From: Streptomyces viridiviolaceus
GTDB taxonomy: Bacteria; Actinomycetota; Actinomycetes; Streptomycetales; Streptomycetaceae
Length of the DNA stretch: 64,000 nt
Assembly (NCBI RefSeq): GCF_014650995.1
Contig: NZ_BMWA01000025.1
Location: 62,001 to 126,000, forward strand
Direction of reading: 5' to 3'
Part shown: positions 34,758 through 41,966 of the stretch, piece by piece
How positions within the stretch are numbered: the stretch's first letter is position 1
Layout: each line of letters starts with the position of its first letter
Notes under the pieces: generated by a model
Database searches by the model: none
What the model was told of the DNA's origin: nothing
Seen by the model: the letters and a program-made list of their open reading frames with translations, nothing else
Program-made: the position numbers and the translations under genes

Positions 34758-35198
34758 ATGATTGCCGAGACCGTCTGCTCCGCGGTGTCCGCGGCCGGCT
34801 TGGGCATCGCGGCGGTCACCGCGTACCGCAGGCGCTTCCTGGCGGCGGCCCGCATCGCCGCCTATGCGCTGATCCCCGTCGGCCTCGTGATGACCGGGGT
34901 CGTCGAGTGGCTGGCCGACACCGCGTTCAGTCCCACGGCGTGGGCCGGCTTCGCCGTGCTCGGCGTGTCCTGGTTGCTGTTCCTGACCACGCGCACGGTG
35001 GAGCGCCGCCGCGGTGGCACCCGCAAGGAGCGCAAGGCGGCCGCCCGCGGCGCCGCGGAGCGCGAGGCGGTCGTCCCGGCGGCCTCCGGTCCGTCCCTGG
35101 GCCCGGGCTCCCGCCCGGCCTCCCGGCCCGCGGGCAAGGCCCGGGGCGAGGACGACTTCAGTGACATCGAGGCCATCCTGAAGAAGCACGGCATCTGA
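34758..35198 (+). CDS. Membrane protein with cytosolic charged tail
   Basis: 146 residues from ATG 34758, preceded by CTGGAGG. Two to three hydrophobic segments (TVCSAVSAAGLGIAAVTAY; AALIPVGLVMTGVVEWL region; WAGFAVLGVSWLLFLTT) are followed by an Arg/Ala-rich cytosolic tail ending DFSDIEAILKKHGI. The tail end looks like a conserved interaction motif. No known family. Upstream open frame to 34476 overlaps the divergent gene and is not coding. Confidence 0.75.
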   Translation: MIAETVCSAVSAAGLGIAAVTAYRRRFLAAARIAAYALIPVGLVMTGVVEWLADTAFSPTAWAGFAVLGVSWLLFLTTRTVERRRGGTRKERKAAARGAAEREAVVPAASGPSLGPGSRPASRPAGKARGEDDFSDIEAILKKHGI

Positions 35199-35365
35199 GG
35201 GCCCGAGCAGGGCGGACTGAATCGACACAGCGGTCCCTGGTCGTCACAGGGCGCGCCGGAATGATCACAACCTGAACCGAGCATCGAGGAAAACGGCGAG
35301 CACCCGCTCATACCGGGCGTGTTGATCGCGTAGGGCGTGGGGACTGCGTCATCATCGCCGGCGAG

Positions 35366-35545
35366 ATGCTGGACAGGACACAGCTGGACACACAGCTGGA
35401 CACGAGACAGAGCGAAACCGCGCCACCGCAGGACGAACCGCGCGGCTGCCTCTTCGCCCTTTCCCAGCCACCGCTGATGATCTTCCTTGCGGTGATCGGG
35501 TGTCTGCTGCTCATGGCTTCGTTGCACGATCTGCTGCTGCTGTGA
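35366..35545 (+). CDS. Tiny single-pass membrane protein
   Basis: 59 residues, ATG 35366 to TGA. The N-terminus repeats QLDT (RTQLDTQLDTRQSE), then an acidic stretch and a C-terminal hydrophobic helix (LMIFLAVIGCLLLMASLHDL) ending in Leu-Leu-Leu-Leu. The order, soluble head then membrane tail, suggests a tail-anchored protein. The ribosome site is weak (GGCGAG). The gene is below the usual length cut-off; codon use looks normal for the region. Function unknown. Confidence 0.55.
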   Translation: MLDRTQLDTQLDTRQSETAPPQDEPRGCLFALSQPPLMIFLAVIGCLLLMASLHDLLLL

Positions 35546-35607
35546 GCCGTACCCGCGCTCCCCGGCGTCACCCGCCGGGGACCGCGTCGCCGGAGGCGGG
35601 CCGGACG

Positions 35608-36168
35608 TCAGCCCGCGGCCTCCTTGCGTCGCGCCCGGTAGGCGGCCACGTGCAACCGGTTTCCGCAGGTACGGCTGTCGCAGTAGCGCCGGGAGCGGTT
35701 GCGGGAGAGGTCGACGAAGGCGCGCCGGCAATCGGGGGCCTCGCACCGTCTCAGCCGTTCCTGCTCCCCGGCGACCACGAAGAAGGCCAGGGCCATGCCG
35801 CAGTCGGCGGCGAGGTGGTCGGCGACGGAGGCGCCGGGCGCGAAGTAGTGGATGTGCCAGTCGTAGCCGTCGTGGTCGGTGAGCCGGGGGGTGGTGCCCG
35901 CGGCGGCGACCAGCTCGTTGATCAGTCCGGCGGCGGCACGGGCGTCGGGGGCCGCGAAGACGGCGGCGAAGCGTCCGCGGATCTTGCGCACCGCCGAGAG
36001 ATCGAACTCCGAGAGCACGCCGACATCGCTGATTTCGTGCGTTCGCACAAAATTCTCGAGGGCTGCGACGTCCGGCAGCGCGTCCGGTGTCGATTCGTCC
36101 TCCGGTGCGGTGTTCACCAGATCCACCACGGTGTCGAGGGCGCACCGGGTGTCGTGGGTGATCAGCAC
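35608..36168 (-). CDS. CGNR zinc-finger protein (stress-response regulator-like)
   Basis: 186 residues. N-terminal ABATE-type domain (ALDTVVDLVNT near the start) and C-terminal zinc finger CEAPDCRRAFVDLSRN then YCDSRTCGNRLHVAAYR, the CGNR motif that gives the family its name. Such proteins are probable DNA-binding transcription regulators. GTG 36166-36168 preceded by GGGAGCG. Single gene, with no regulated neighbour obvious. Confidence 0.9.
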   Translation of the reverse strand: MLITHDTRCALDTVVDLVNTAPEDESTPDALPDVAALENFVRTHEISDVGVLSEFDLSAVRKIRGRFAAVFAAPDARAAAGLINELVAAAGTTPRLTDHDGYDWHIHYFAPGASVADHLAADCGMALAFFVVAGEQERLRRCEAPDCRRAFVDLSRNRSRRYCDSRTCGNRLHVAAYRARRKEAAG

Positions 36169-36536
36169 GTTTCGCTCCCTGGCCTGGGGGTCGGGCGGGC
36201 GCCCGCCGATGCTGGCCGATGGTAGTGGCTCCCGGCGCGGCCGGACCGGGTCCGATGACGGCCGCTGGGCGCCGTCGTCACATTCCCGCCCGCCCACGGG
36301 CGGACGGACGGGGATGCGACGACGTGGCCGAGCCCGGGTTGCCGGTACAACGGTGCCCGGTCGGCCAGGGTTCCCCCGGAGGGAACGGCGCACGGCCGTG
36401 CGTCCGGGCGCACGCGTGCCGACGCCGCCCCACGGAGATCCGCGGGACGGCGCCGGCATGTGCCGTATGCGGTTGTCCTGGCCCGTGCCGTCACCCCGAG
36501 TCGACGGCGCCGGGCTGCTTCACGGGGGTCTCGCCC
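36169..36536. other. Intergenic region between CGNR gene and ssgB
   Basis: Holds the promoter of the CGNR gene (minus) and the 3' end region of ssgB. Open frames on either strand show no family features. No clear hairpin terminator for ssgB was found. Confidence 0.4.
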
Positions 36537-36950
36537 CTAGCTTTCCGCCAGGATGTGCGAGAGCTCCTGATCCAAATCGAAATGCCGGTGTTCCGTGCCG
36601 GGGGGCACGGCGGCGTCGGTCCGCTTCAGGAAGGACTCCAGGGCCCGCGCCGGGGCCTCGAGCAGTGCCTCACCCTCCGGGGAGCTGAGGGCGATGCACA
36701 CGACGCCCTGACCGTGGCTGCGCGACGGCCAGACGCGGACGTCGCCGGTGCCGGTGGGACGGTGGAGACCTTCGGCGAGGAGGTCGCGGGCGAACACCCA
36801 CTCGACGGTCTCCTCGGCTCCGGTGTGGAAGGTGGCGTGCACGGCGTAGGGGTCGGCCGTGTCGTACCGCAGGCCTGCGGGGACAGGCAGGGAGGACTCG
36901 CTCGACACAACGAGGCGCAGGTGCAGCTCGCAGCTGACCGTGGTGTTCAT
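36537..36950 (-). CDS. ssgB: Sporulation-specific cell division protein SsgB
   Basis: 137 residues, exactly the length of SsgB. MNTTVSCELHLRLV, LRYDTADPYAV, ETVEWVFARDLL and HRPTGTGDVRVWPSR are hallmarks of SsgA-like proteins. In sporulating aerial hyphae SsgB, brought by SsgA, recruits FtsZ to future septum sites. Its presence shows that the organism is a sporulating streptomycete. ATG 36948-36950; AGGGCC lies upstream. In S. coelicolor ssgB depends on sigma-H, and a possible site is seen upstream. Confidence 0.96.
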   Translation of the reverse strand: MNTTVSCELHLRLVVSSESSLPVPAGLRYDTADPYAVHATFHTGAEETVEWVFARDLLAEGLHRPTGTGDVRVWPSRSHGQGVVCIALSSPEGEALLEAPARALESFLKRTDAAVPPGTEHRHFDLDQELSHILAES

Positions 36951-37009
36951 AAGCGCCAGGGCCTTTCGCTCAGTGTGCGCTCGGGGATTCGCACGTCGGC
37001 GAAATCGAC

Positions 37010-37035
37010 ATGCCACCTACGGTGCCGTTGTAAAC
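37010..37035 (-). promoter_or_regulatory. Possible sigma-H-type promoter of ssgB
   Basis: On the minus strand GTTTAC (37030-37035) and TGGCAT (37010-37015) are 14 bases apart, resembling the GTTT...GGGTAT pattern of sigma-B/sigma-H promoters, about 60 bases before the ssgB start. The -10 match is imperfect. Confidence 0.3.
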
Positions 37036-37141
37036 CCCTCTGAGTGTTTTGCGTGCCTTTACGTAACTCGTCTGGCCGAGAGATCGTTGTCAAGGTGCGG
37101 CCATTCCGGTGACTCGTTTGGCTCGGGTAGGGTTTGGGCGT

Positions 37142-37594
37142 ATGAATACGGGGAGTAGCGAGCCGGGCGAGGTTGCTTTGGCGTCGGACGAGACGAAGCC
37201 GGACGGGGCGGTGGGCGAGCAGGGACTCGGCTCCCGCGCGCCTGAATTCATCAAGGCGCGCCGCGCGCTGCACCTGAGCTGGCAGGTCGGCGTCTTCATC
37301 GTCGGCCTCGCGGTCGTGGTCGCCGGCGTCATCATGCTGCCGCTGCCCGGCCCCGGCTGGGTGGTGATCTTCGGCGGCATGGCGATCTGGGCGACCGAGT
37401 TCGTCTGGGCCCAGTTGGTCCTGCGCTGGACCAAGCGCAAGGTCACCGAGGCGGCCCAGCGTGCCCTCGACCCCAAGGTGCGGCGCCGGAACATCATCCT
37501 CACGACGATCGGGCTCGTGATCATCGCCGCTTTCGTCGGCTTCTACGTCTGGAAGTTCGGCTTCGTGATGCCCTGGAAGATCGAGGACCAGTGA
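37142..37594 (+). CDS. PGPGW-motif membrane protein (TIGR02611 type)
   Basis: 150 residues. An acidic soluble head precedes two membrane helices around LPLPGPGWVVIFGGMAIWA, the PGPGW signature, and a third helix near the C-terminus (IILTTIGLVIIAAFVGFYVW). Family function is unknown; homologues are widespread in actinobacteria. ATG 37142 with TAGGGT 12 bases upstream suggests a leaderless transcript. Divergent from ssgB. Confidence 0.85.
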   Translation: MNTGSSEPGEVALASDETKPDGAVGEQGLGSRAPEFIKARRALHLSWQVGVFIVGLAVVVAGVIMLPLPGPGWVVIFGGMAIWATEFVWAQLVLRWTKRKVTEAAQRALDPKVRRRNIILTTIGLVIIAAFVGFYVWKFGFVMPWKIEDQ

Positions 37595-37693
37595 TCCGCG
37601 CCGGGGTGACGGCCGGAGCGCCGTCGCCCCCGCACCGATCGCACCCATGGTCACAGGGACCCCCTGACATGCGGTAATGTTCTTCCTGCGCCC

Positions 37694-37765
37694 GGGCGAT
37701 TAGCTCAGTGGGAGAGCGCTTCGTTCACACCGAAGAGGTCACTGGTTCGAACCCAGTATCGCCCA
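37694..37765 (+). tRNA. tRNA-Val(CAC), copy 1
   Basis: 72 bases, acceptor GGGCGAT/ATCGCCC, discriminator A. Anticodon loop TTCACAC gives CAC. Identical to the copy at 39049. Followed by a strong hairpin. Confidence 0.97.
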
Positions 37766-37771
37766 CCCGGA

Positions 37772-37809
37772 ACGTCGGCCCATCTGCAACAGTGCAGGTG
37801 GGCCGACGT
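37772..37809 (+). terminator. Terminator after tRNA-Val copy 1
   Basis: Stem of about 17 pairs: 37772-37782 with 37799-37809 and inner 37784-37788 with 37793-37797, joined by one wobble, loop of four. Confidence 0.8.
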
Positions 37810-37870
37810 CGTTCGTGGCCCCCGGGGTCGTGACGTCCGGCAAAGTCGTCGCTCTCCGCGGCTGGTGCCA

Positions 37871-37882
37871 GCAAGCGCTTAC
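37871..37882. promoter_or_regulatory. LacI-type operator-like palindrome
   Basis: GCAAGCGCTTAC with perfect core AAGCGCTT lies 48 bases before the sugar-binding-protein pseudogene. LacI-family regulators of sugar ABC operons in Streptomyces use similar centres, so this is probably a leftover operator. Confidence 0.5.
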
Positions 37883-37930
37883 CCAAAACGATTCACAAAG
37901 CCGTGAGATGTCCGAGGAGGCCTCCTGAAG

Positions 37931-38519
37931 GTGGCCGGGGCTTCCGCGGCCACGCTCGGGCCGGTCGCGACGACCGGCTGTGGGAAAGCGGCGGCGCCGC
38001 GGCCGACGGGACGGTGACGATCCGTTACTCCCGGTGGGTGCCGACGAACGCGCTAAGCGGATCAATCAGTCCATCAGGATCTTCGAGAAGAAGTATCCGA
38101 AGATCAAAGTCAAGACGGACTTTCAGGACTGCGCCTCTTTCCGGGGGACGTGCCAGACCCGGGTCGCCGGCGGAAATCCCCCGGACGTTTTCCAGAACGC
38201 CGTCGGATTTCTTCGGAAGTACGACAAGAGGGGCATCCCGCTGGACCTCAAGTCCCGGGCCGCCGCGGACAGTCTGAGCGTCGAGGCGGACCCGGGCCGG
38301 ACCTGGGGCGACTACGTCAAGGCCCTCAAGACGATCCACGACAAGACCGAGGCGCCGGAGGCACGGGCTACTTCAGCTGCTCGGCCGTGCAGACCGGGGA
38401 CGCCGAGCGGGCCTGGGCGAAGTCGTACGACTCCGAGGGCTACCGGGAGTCGGCGCGACACCGCCGTCCACGGCCTCGCCGCCATCGAGGACCTGGCACT
38501 CCTGGGGGACGGGATGCCG
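37931..38519 (+). pseudogene. Broken sugar ABC-transporter binding lipoprotein
   Basis: A GTG start after GAGGAGG opens VAGASAATLGPVATTGCGK, a lipoprotein signal end with TTGC lipobox. Frames then change: KRINQSIRIFEKKYPKIKVK and NPPDVFQNAVGFLRKYDKRG, both typical of family 1 sugar-binding proteins, are in other frames, with breaks near 38025 and 38150. Past 38360 the sequence (YFSCSAVQTGDAERAW; HGLAAIEDLALLGDGMP) no longer fits the family and may be another fragment. The intact protein would be about 430 residues. No permease genes follow. It sits between two identical tRNA genes, a typical place for genome decay or past insertion. Confidence 0.78.
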
Positions 38520-38562
38520 TAGCCGGCACGTGACGGGCGCGGGCGTGGGCACACTTCCCCAC

Positions 38563-39009
38563 GTGGACTGGAACCATTACCGATTCCGCAGTCTGTGGAC
38601 CCTGCCCGCGCCCGTGCCGGCCGTGTACCGGGCCCTGGAGCGGATCGAGGACTACCCGCGCTGGTGGCCCCAGGTGCGCGAGGTCACCCGGCTCGACGAC
38701 ACCAGCGGGATCGTCCGGATCCGCTCGCTCGTCCCCTACGACCTGACCTGCACCCTCCGGGAACGGGCGCGCGATCCGGCCGCGGGGATCCTGGAGGTTT
38801 CCCTGTCCGGCGACATCGACGGCTGGGCGCGCTGGACGATCACCGCGCGGGGCACCGGCGCCCTCGCCCGGTACGACCAGGAGGTCGACGTCCGCAAGCC
38901 GCTGCTGCGCCGGCTGGCCCTGCCGGGCAGGCCGGTGTTCAGGGCCAACCACACGCTGATGATGCGGGCCGGGCGGCGCGGACTCGGCACCCGTCTGGAA
39001 GCGGTTTGA
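38563..39009 (+). CDS. SRPBCC (START-like) domain protein
   Basis: 148 residues from GTG 38563 (GTG 38530 also in frame). VDWNHYRFRSLWTLPAPVPA and VYRALERIEDYPRWWPQVRE are typical of polyketide-cyclase/START-like lipid-binding barrels. WARWTITARGTGALARYDQE continues the barrel. These proteins bind hydrophobic ligands. The gene lies between the binding-protein relic and the second tRNA-Val. Function unknown. Confidence 0.82.
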   Translation: MDWNHYRFRSLWTLPAPVPAVYRALERIEDYPRWWPQVREVTRLDDTSGIVRIRSLVPYDLTCTLRERARDPAAGILEVSLSGDIDGWARWTITARGTGALARYDQEVDVRKPLLRRLALPGRPVFRANHTLMMRAGRRGLGTRLEAV

Positions 39010-39048
39010 AGGAAAGGCGCCGGGACCTGTATTGTTCAGTGCGTTCCC

Positions 39049-39120
39049 GGGCGATTAGCTCAGTGGGAGAGCGCTTCGTTCACACCGAAGAGGTCACTGG
39101 TTCGAACCCAGTATCGCCCA
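39049..39120 (+). tRNA. tRNA-Val(CAC), copy 2
   Basis: All 72 bases match the copy at 37694. Starts 40 bases after the START-like gene and is followed by a hairpin. Confidence 0.97.
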
Positions 39121-39124
39121 CCGG

Positions 39125-39157
39125 GAAGGCCGGTCCGTCGCACGACGGGCCGGCTTC
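39125..39157 (+). terminator. Terminator after tRNA-Val copy 2
   Basis: GAAG plus CCGGTCCGTCG pairs with CGACGGGCCGGCTTC, with one bulged G and one wobble; then TTCG follows. Lies before the convergent exonuclease gene. Confidence 0.75.
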
Positions 39158-39192
39158 TTCGTGTGCGCGCCCCCCGCGCTCGGGCGGTGTGC

Positions 39193-39921
39193 TCAGGCGG
39201 CCGCCGCCGGCAGGTCCGGCCGCAGCGGCCAGGCCGGGTCCACCGCCTCCTCGCTCCCGTTGAGCGCGAACCACGCCTGCAGTCCCCGCGCCTGCCCCGC
39301 GTGCCACACGGCCTGCAACGTGTGCAACTCGGCGGGGGAGAGCCGCTCCAGCCGCCCCGCGAAACGGCGCCCCACCGCCCGTACGACCTCCAGCGCGGCC
39401 TGGGCGTCCGCCGCCGCGTCGTGCGCGCCCTCCAGGGCGACGCCGTAGTGCGCGCACAGGTCGGTGAGGGTGCGGCGGCCCTTGCGGTAGCGGTCCAGGT
39501 GCTTGTCGAGCACCCGCGGGTCGAGGACGTGCAGGGACCTCCGCTCCAGCCAGCGTCCGAGGGAGGAGGCGCGGTGCCGGCGCAACTCCCGGTCCAGCAG
39601 CGTGAGATCGAACGGCGCGTTCATCACCACGAGCGGCCGCCCGGCGACGGCCTGCTCGGCCAGCGCCTCGGCTATCTCGTACATCACCGGAGCCGGCCAG
39701 CGGCCGTTGCGCTGCAGATGCTCCTCCGTCAGCCCGTGCACCGCCGTCGCCGCCTCGGGCACCGGCACGCCCGGGTTCACCAGCCAGCGGCTGATGCGGG
39801 GGCGCAGGCCCGGGGCGTCCTGCACGACGAGGGCGGCCGACACGATCCGGTCGGTCTCGACGTCCACTCCCGTGGTCTCCGTGTCGAAGGCGGCCAGCGG
39901 CCCCTCGAACCAGCACGTCAT
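39193..39921 (-). CDS. DEDDh-type 3'-5' exonuclease (DnaQ-like)
   Basis: 242 residues. ExoI is AAFDTETTG, ExoII NAPFDLTLLDREL and ExoIII HDAAADAQAAL, giving all four acidic residues plus the DEDDh histidine. This fold removes nucleotides from 3' ends in proofreading, repair or RNA maturation. It lacks a polymerase domain, so it is a stand-alone exonuclease similar to other Streptomyces epsilon-like proteins. ATG 39919-39921. Divergent from the DUF4365 gene. Confidence 0.93.
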   Translation of the reverse strand: MTCWFEGPLAAFDTETTGVDVETDRIVSAALVVQDAPGLRPRISRWLVNPGVPVPEAATAVHGLTEEHLQRNGRWPAPVMYEIAEALAEQAVAGRPLVVMNAPFDLTLLDRELRRHRASSLGRWLERRSLHVLDPRVLDKHLDRYRKGRRTLTDLCAHYGVALEGAHDAAADAQAALEVVRAVGRRFAGRLERLSPAELHTLQAVWHAGQARGLQAWFALNGSEEAVDPAWPLRPDLPAAAA

Positions 39922-40092
39922 AAGGCACCCAACTCCTCGTCCACACACGGCAGCTGACGCGCCGTCTTCTGTCCCGGTTCGGTGATACCCGGGCTGTTTG
40001 CGGCGTACGCCGGAAGGACACAACAGGAGTACGGGTCTTTGCAGTTCAGCGGCCCGCAGCGGGGATACACCAGTTCTGGAAGGCTGTTGGTC

Positions 40093-40659
40093 ATGGCCAT
40101 AACGCAGCCCGAACGGGGCGGGCTGCTGCCCGAGCGCACGGCGCCCTCTCGCGGCTCCCTCGCCACCACCGCCTGCATGGAGACGTTGCAGGTCGGATAT
40201 CTGCACGCGGTCGCCGCCGCGGCGGGCTGCTCGCTGTCGCAGCCCTTCCCGGACAACGGCATCGACTGGCACGTCAGCCACAGCGCGCCCGGGCACACCG
40301 TCGACGACGAGGTCACCATCAAGGTGCAGCTGAAGGCCACCTATCAGATACCGCCGAACCCGCCGGGCCGCTCCTTCTCCTTCGTGCTCGACAACGAGCA
40401 CCTGGCGAAGCTCGCCCGCACGCCGGTGTCGGTGCACAAGATCCTGGTCGTGATGATCGTCCCCAGGTCGCGGGACCAGTGGCTGCGTGCCGGGCACGAC
40501 CGGCTCGACCTCAGGCACTGCTGCTACTGGACCAACCTCGCCGGACATCCGGTCACCGGCCGCCGCCGCACGACGGTGCGGATACCGACCGCACGCATAT
40601 TCGACGACCGGGCGTTGTGCGAGATCATGACGCGGGTCGGGACGGGAGGGAAACCATGA
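40093..40659 (+). CDS. DUF4365 protein with nuclease-like motif
   Basis: 188 residues from ATG 40093. E30, the GID with D58, and VQLK (Q79, K81) are spaced like the E...D...(E/Q)xK active site of PD-(D/E)xK nucleases; DUF4365 proteins belong to that fold. So a DNA- or RNA-cutting role is plausible but not shown. The stop overlaps the next gene's ATG (ATGA), so the two are translated together. Similar pairs occur in many Streptomyces. Partner and target unknown. Confidence 0.78.
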   Translation: MAITQPERGGLLPERTAPSRGSLATTACMETLQVGYLHAVAAAAGCSLSQPFPDNGIDWHVSHSAPGHTVDDEVTIKVQLKATYQIPPNPPGRSFSFVLDNEHLAKLARTPVSVHKILVVMIVPRSRDQWLRAGHDRLDLRHCCYWTNLAGHPVTGRRRTTVRIPTARIFDDRALCEIMTRVGTGGKP

Positions 40660-41876
40660 CGCACCGCCCGACCGGCGAACGTCTGCGGGCCGTCCGGCCG
40701 CATCCCGTCGACGCCGCCTGGGACGGCCGCCCGCCCGAGCCCGACGCCGTCGACCCGGCCGTGCTCGCCACCCTGCTGCAGCGGCACGGCTGGCAGCGGC
40801 GCGGTGGCGCCGCCGGGCGGTACGGCCGCTGGACGCCGCCGGGTCCGGGAGGCGGTGCCACGAGTCTGCTGGTGCCGGTCAGCCGCGCCTTCCCCGACAG
40901 CGACGACCTGCTGGGCGAGGCGCTGCTCGCCCTGTCCCGCAGCGCCACGCCCTCCGCCCGGGAGATCCTGGTCTCCCTCGCCGTACCCAGCGACGAGATC
41001 CGCTGGTGGCGCGACGCCCCGGCCGGGCCCGCCGACACCGCGCCCTGGACCGCCGAGGAAGAGCTGCGCGGCGCCGCCCGCCGGATGCTCATCGCCGGTG
41101 CGCTGGCCACGCACGCGCGTGCGGGCTACTACGGCGCCCGGCACCGCCGCGCCGCCGCCGCGTCCCTGGAGAACGTCCTGGTCGGCCCCGCCCCCGACGG
41201 CCGGCGCCTGACGGCGTTCGTGCCCGTCGCCGGCGGCCGCGCCCTCGCCGTACGCCTCCACCAGGCGCTGTACGCGGCGCGCGAGGCCGTCGACTACCGG
41301 CGGGCCACCGGCGGCATGGACGCCTTCGACTCGGCCGTCGCGGCAGGCGTCAGCCACGAGCTCGTCGAGGCGCTCGTCGCCCTGGTCCGCGGTACGGAAG
41401 GCGCAGGGATCGCCGTCGCATGGGCACCGGCCGCCGGGGTCCCCGAGGGCTGCGCCGGCCTCGCCGAGCCCGTCGAGTTCTCGCCCGGCGACCTGCCCGT
41501 CCTGCGCGAGGCAGGCGCCCGCTACCTGCGCGCGGAACCCTCCGTGCCGGTGCGGATCACGGGCACGGTGGTACGGATGCGCAGGTCGGGGCCGCGCGGC
41601 GTGGGCACCGTACGGCTGCGGGTGCTCGCCGGGGCCGAGGTCCCGCACGTGCGTCTCACGCTGGACGAGGACTCCTACCGGATCGCCGGCCACGCACACC
41701 TCGTCGGGCTGCCGGTGCGCGTGCACGGCCGCCTGGAGAGCCGGGGCGGCTTCCGCAGGCTCAGCGGTGCCCGCGAGGTCGTCCCGGTGCAGGTCGACGA
41801 CGCCGAGCGGGACCGGCTGATGAAGGCGCTGCAGGAGAACCTCGACTGCTTCGGGGAGGCCTGCGGAGGGGACTGA
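40656..41876 (+). CDS. Hypothetical protein coupled to DUF4365 gene
   Basis: 406 residues, ATG 40656 overlapping the upstream stop. The N-terminal half is Arg/Ala-rich and without motif. Residues about 290-400 (VRITGTVVRMRRSGPRGVGT; VRLTLDEDSYRIAGHAHLVG) look like a beta barrel, possibly OB-like, which could bind nucleic acid. The fixed pairing with a nuclease-like protein suggests a joint role, e.g. in nucleic-acid processing. No catalytic residues recognised. Confidence 0.75.
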   Translation: MTHRPTGERLRAVRPHPVDAAWDGRPPEPDAVDPAVLATLLQRHGWQRRGGAAGRYGRWTPPGPGGGATSLLVPVSRAFPDSDDLLGEALLALSRSATPSAREILVSLAVPSDEIRWWRDAPAGPADTAPWTAEEELRGAARRMLIAGALATHARAGYYGARHRRAAAASLENVLVGPAPDGRRLTAFVPVAGGRALAVRLHQALYAAREAVDYRRATGGMDAFDSAVAAGVSHELVEALVALVRGTEGAGIAVAWAPAAGVPEGCAGLAEPVEFSPGDLPVLREAGARYLRAEPSVPVRITGTVVRMRRSGPRGVGTVRLRVLAGAEVPHVRLTLDEDSYRIAGHAHLVGLPVRVHGRLESRGGFRRLSGAREVVPVQVDDAERDRLMKALQENLDCFGEACGGD

Positions 41877-41966
41877 TTTCGCGGTGGGCGGGCCGGGGTC
41901 GGTACGATCGCCCTCATGCGTGCGCTCCGGTATGGCGCCGCACCCACCTTCAGTCAGGAGAGACCG

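Noticed and set aside
37694-39120. Integrated mobile element between tRNA copies
   Set aside because: No integrase, excisionase or replication gene; only a possible remnant can be claimed.
41877-41966. T-box leader before thrS
   Set aside because: The gap is only 90 bases and lacks the T-box consensus.
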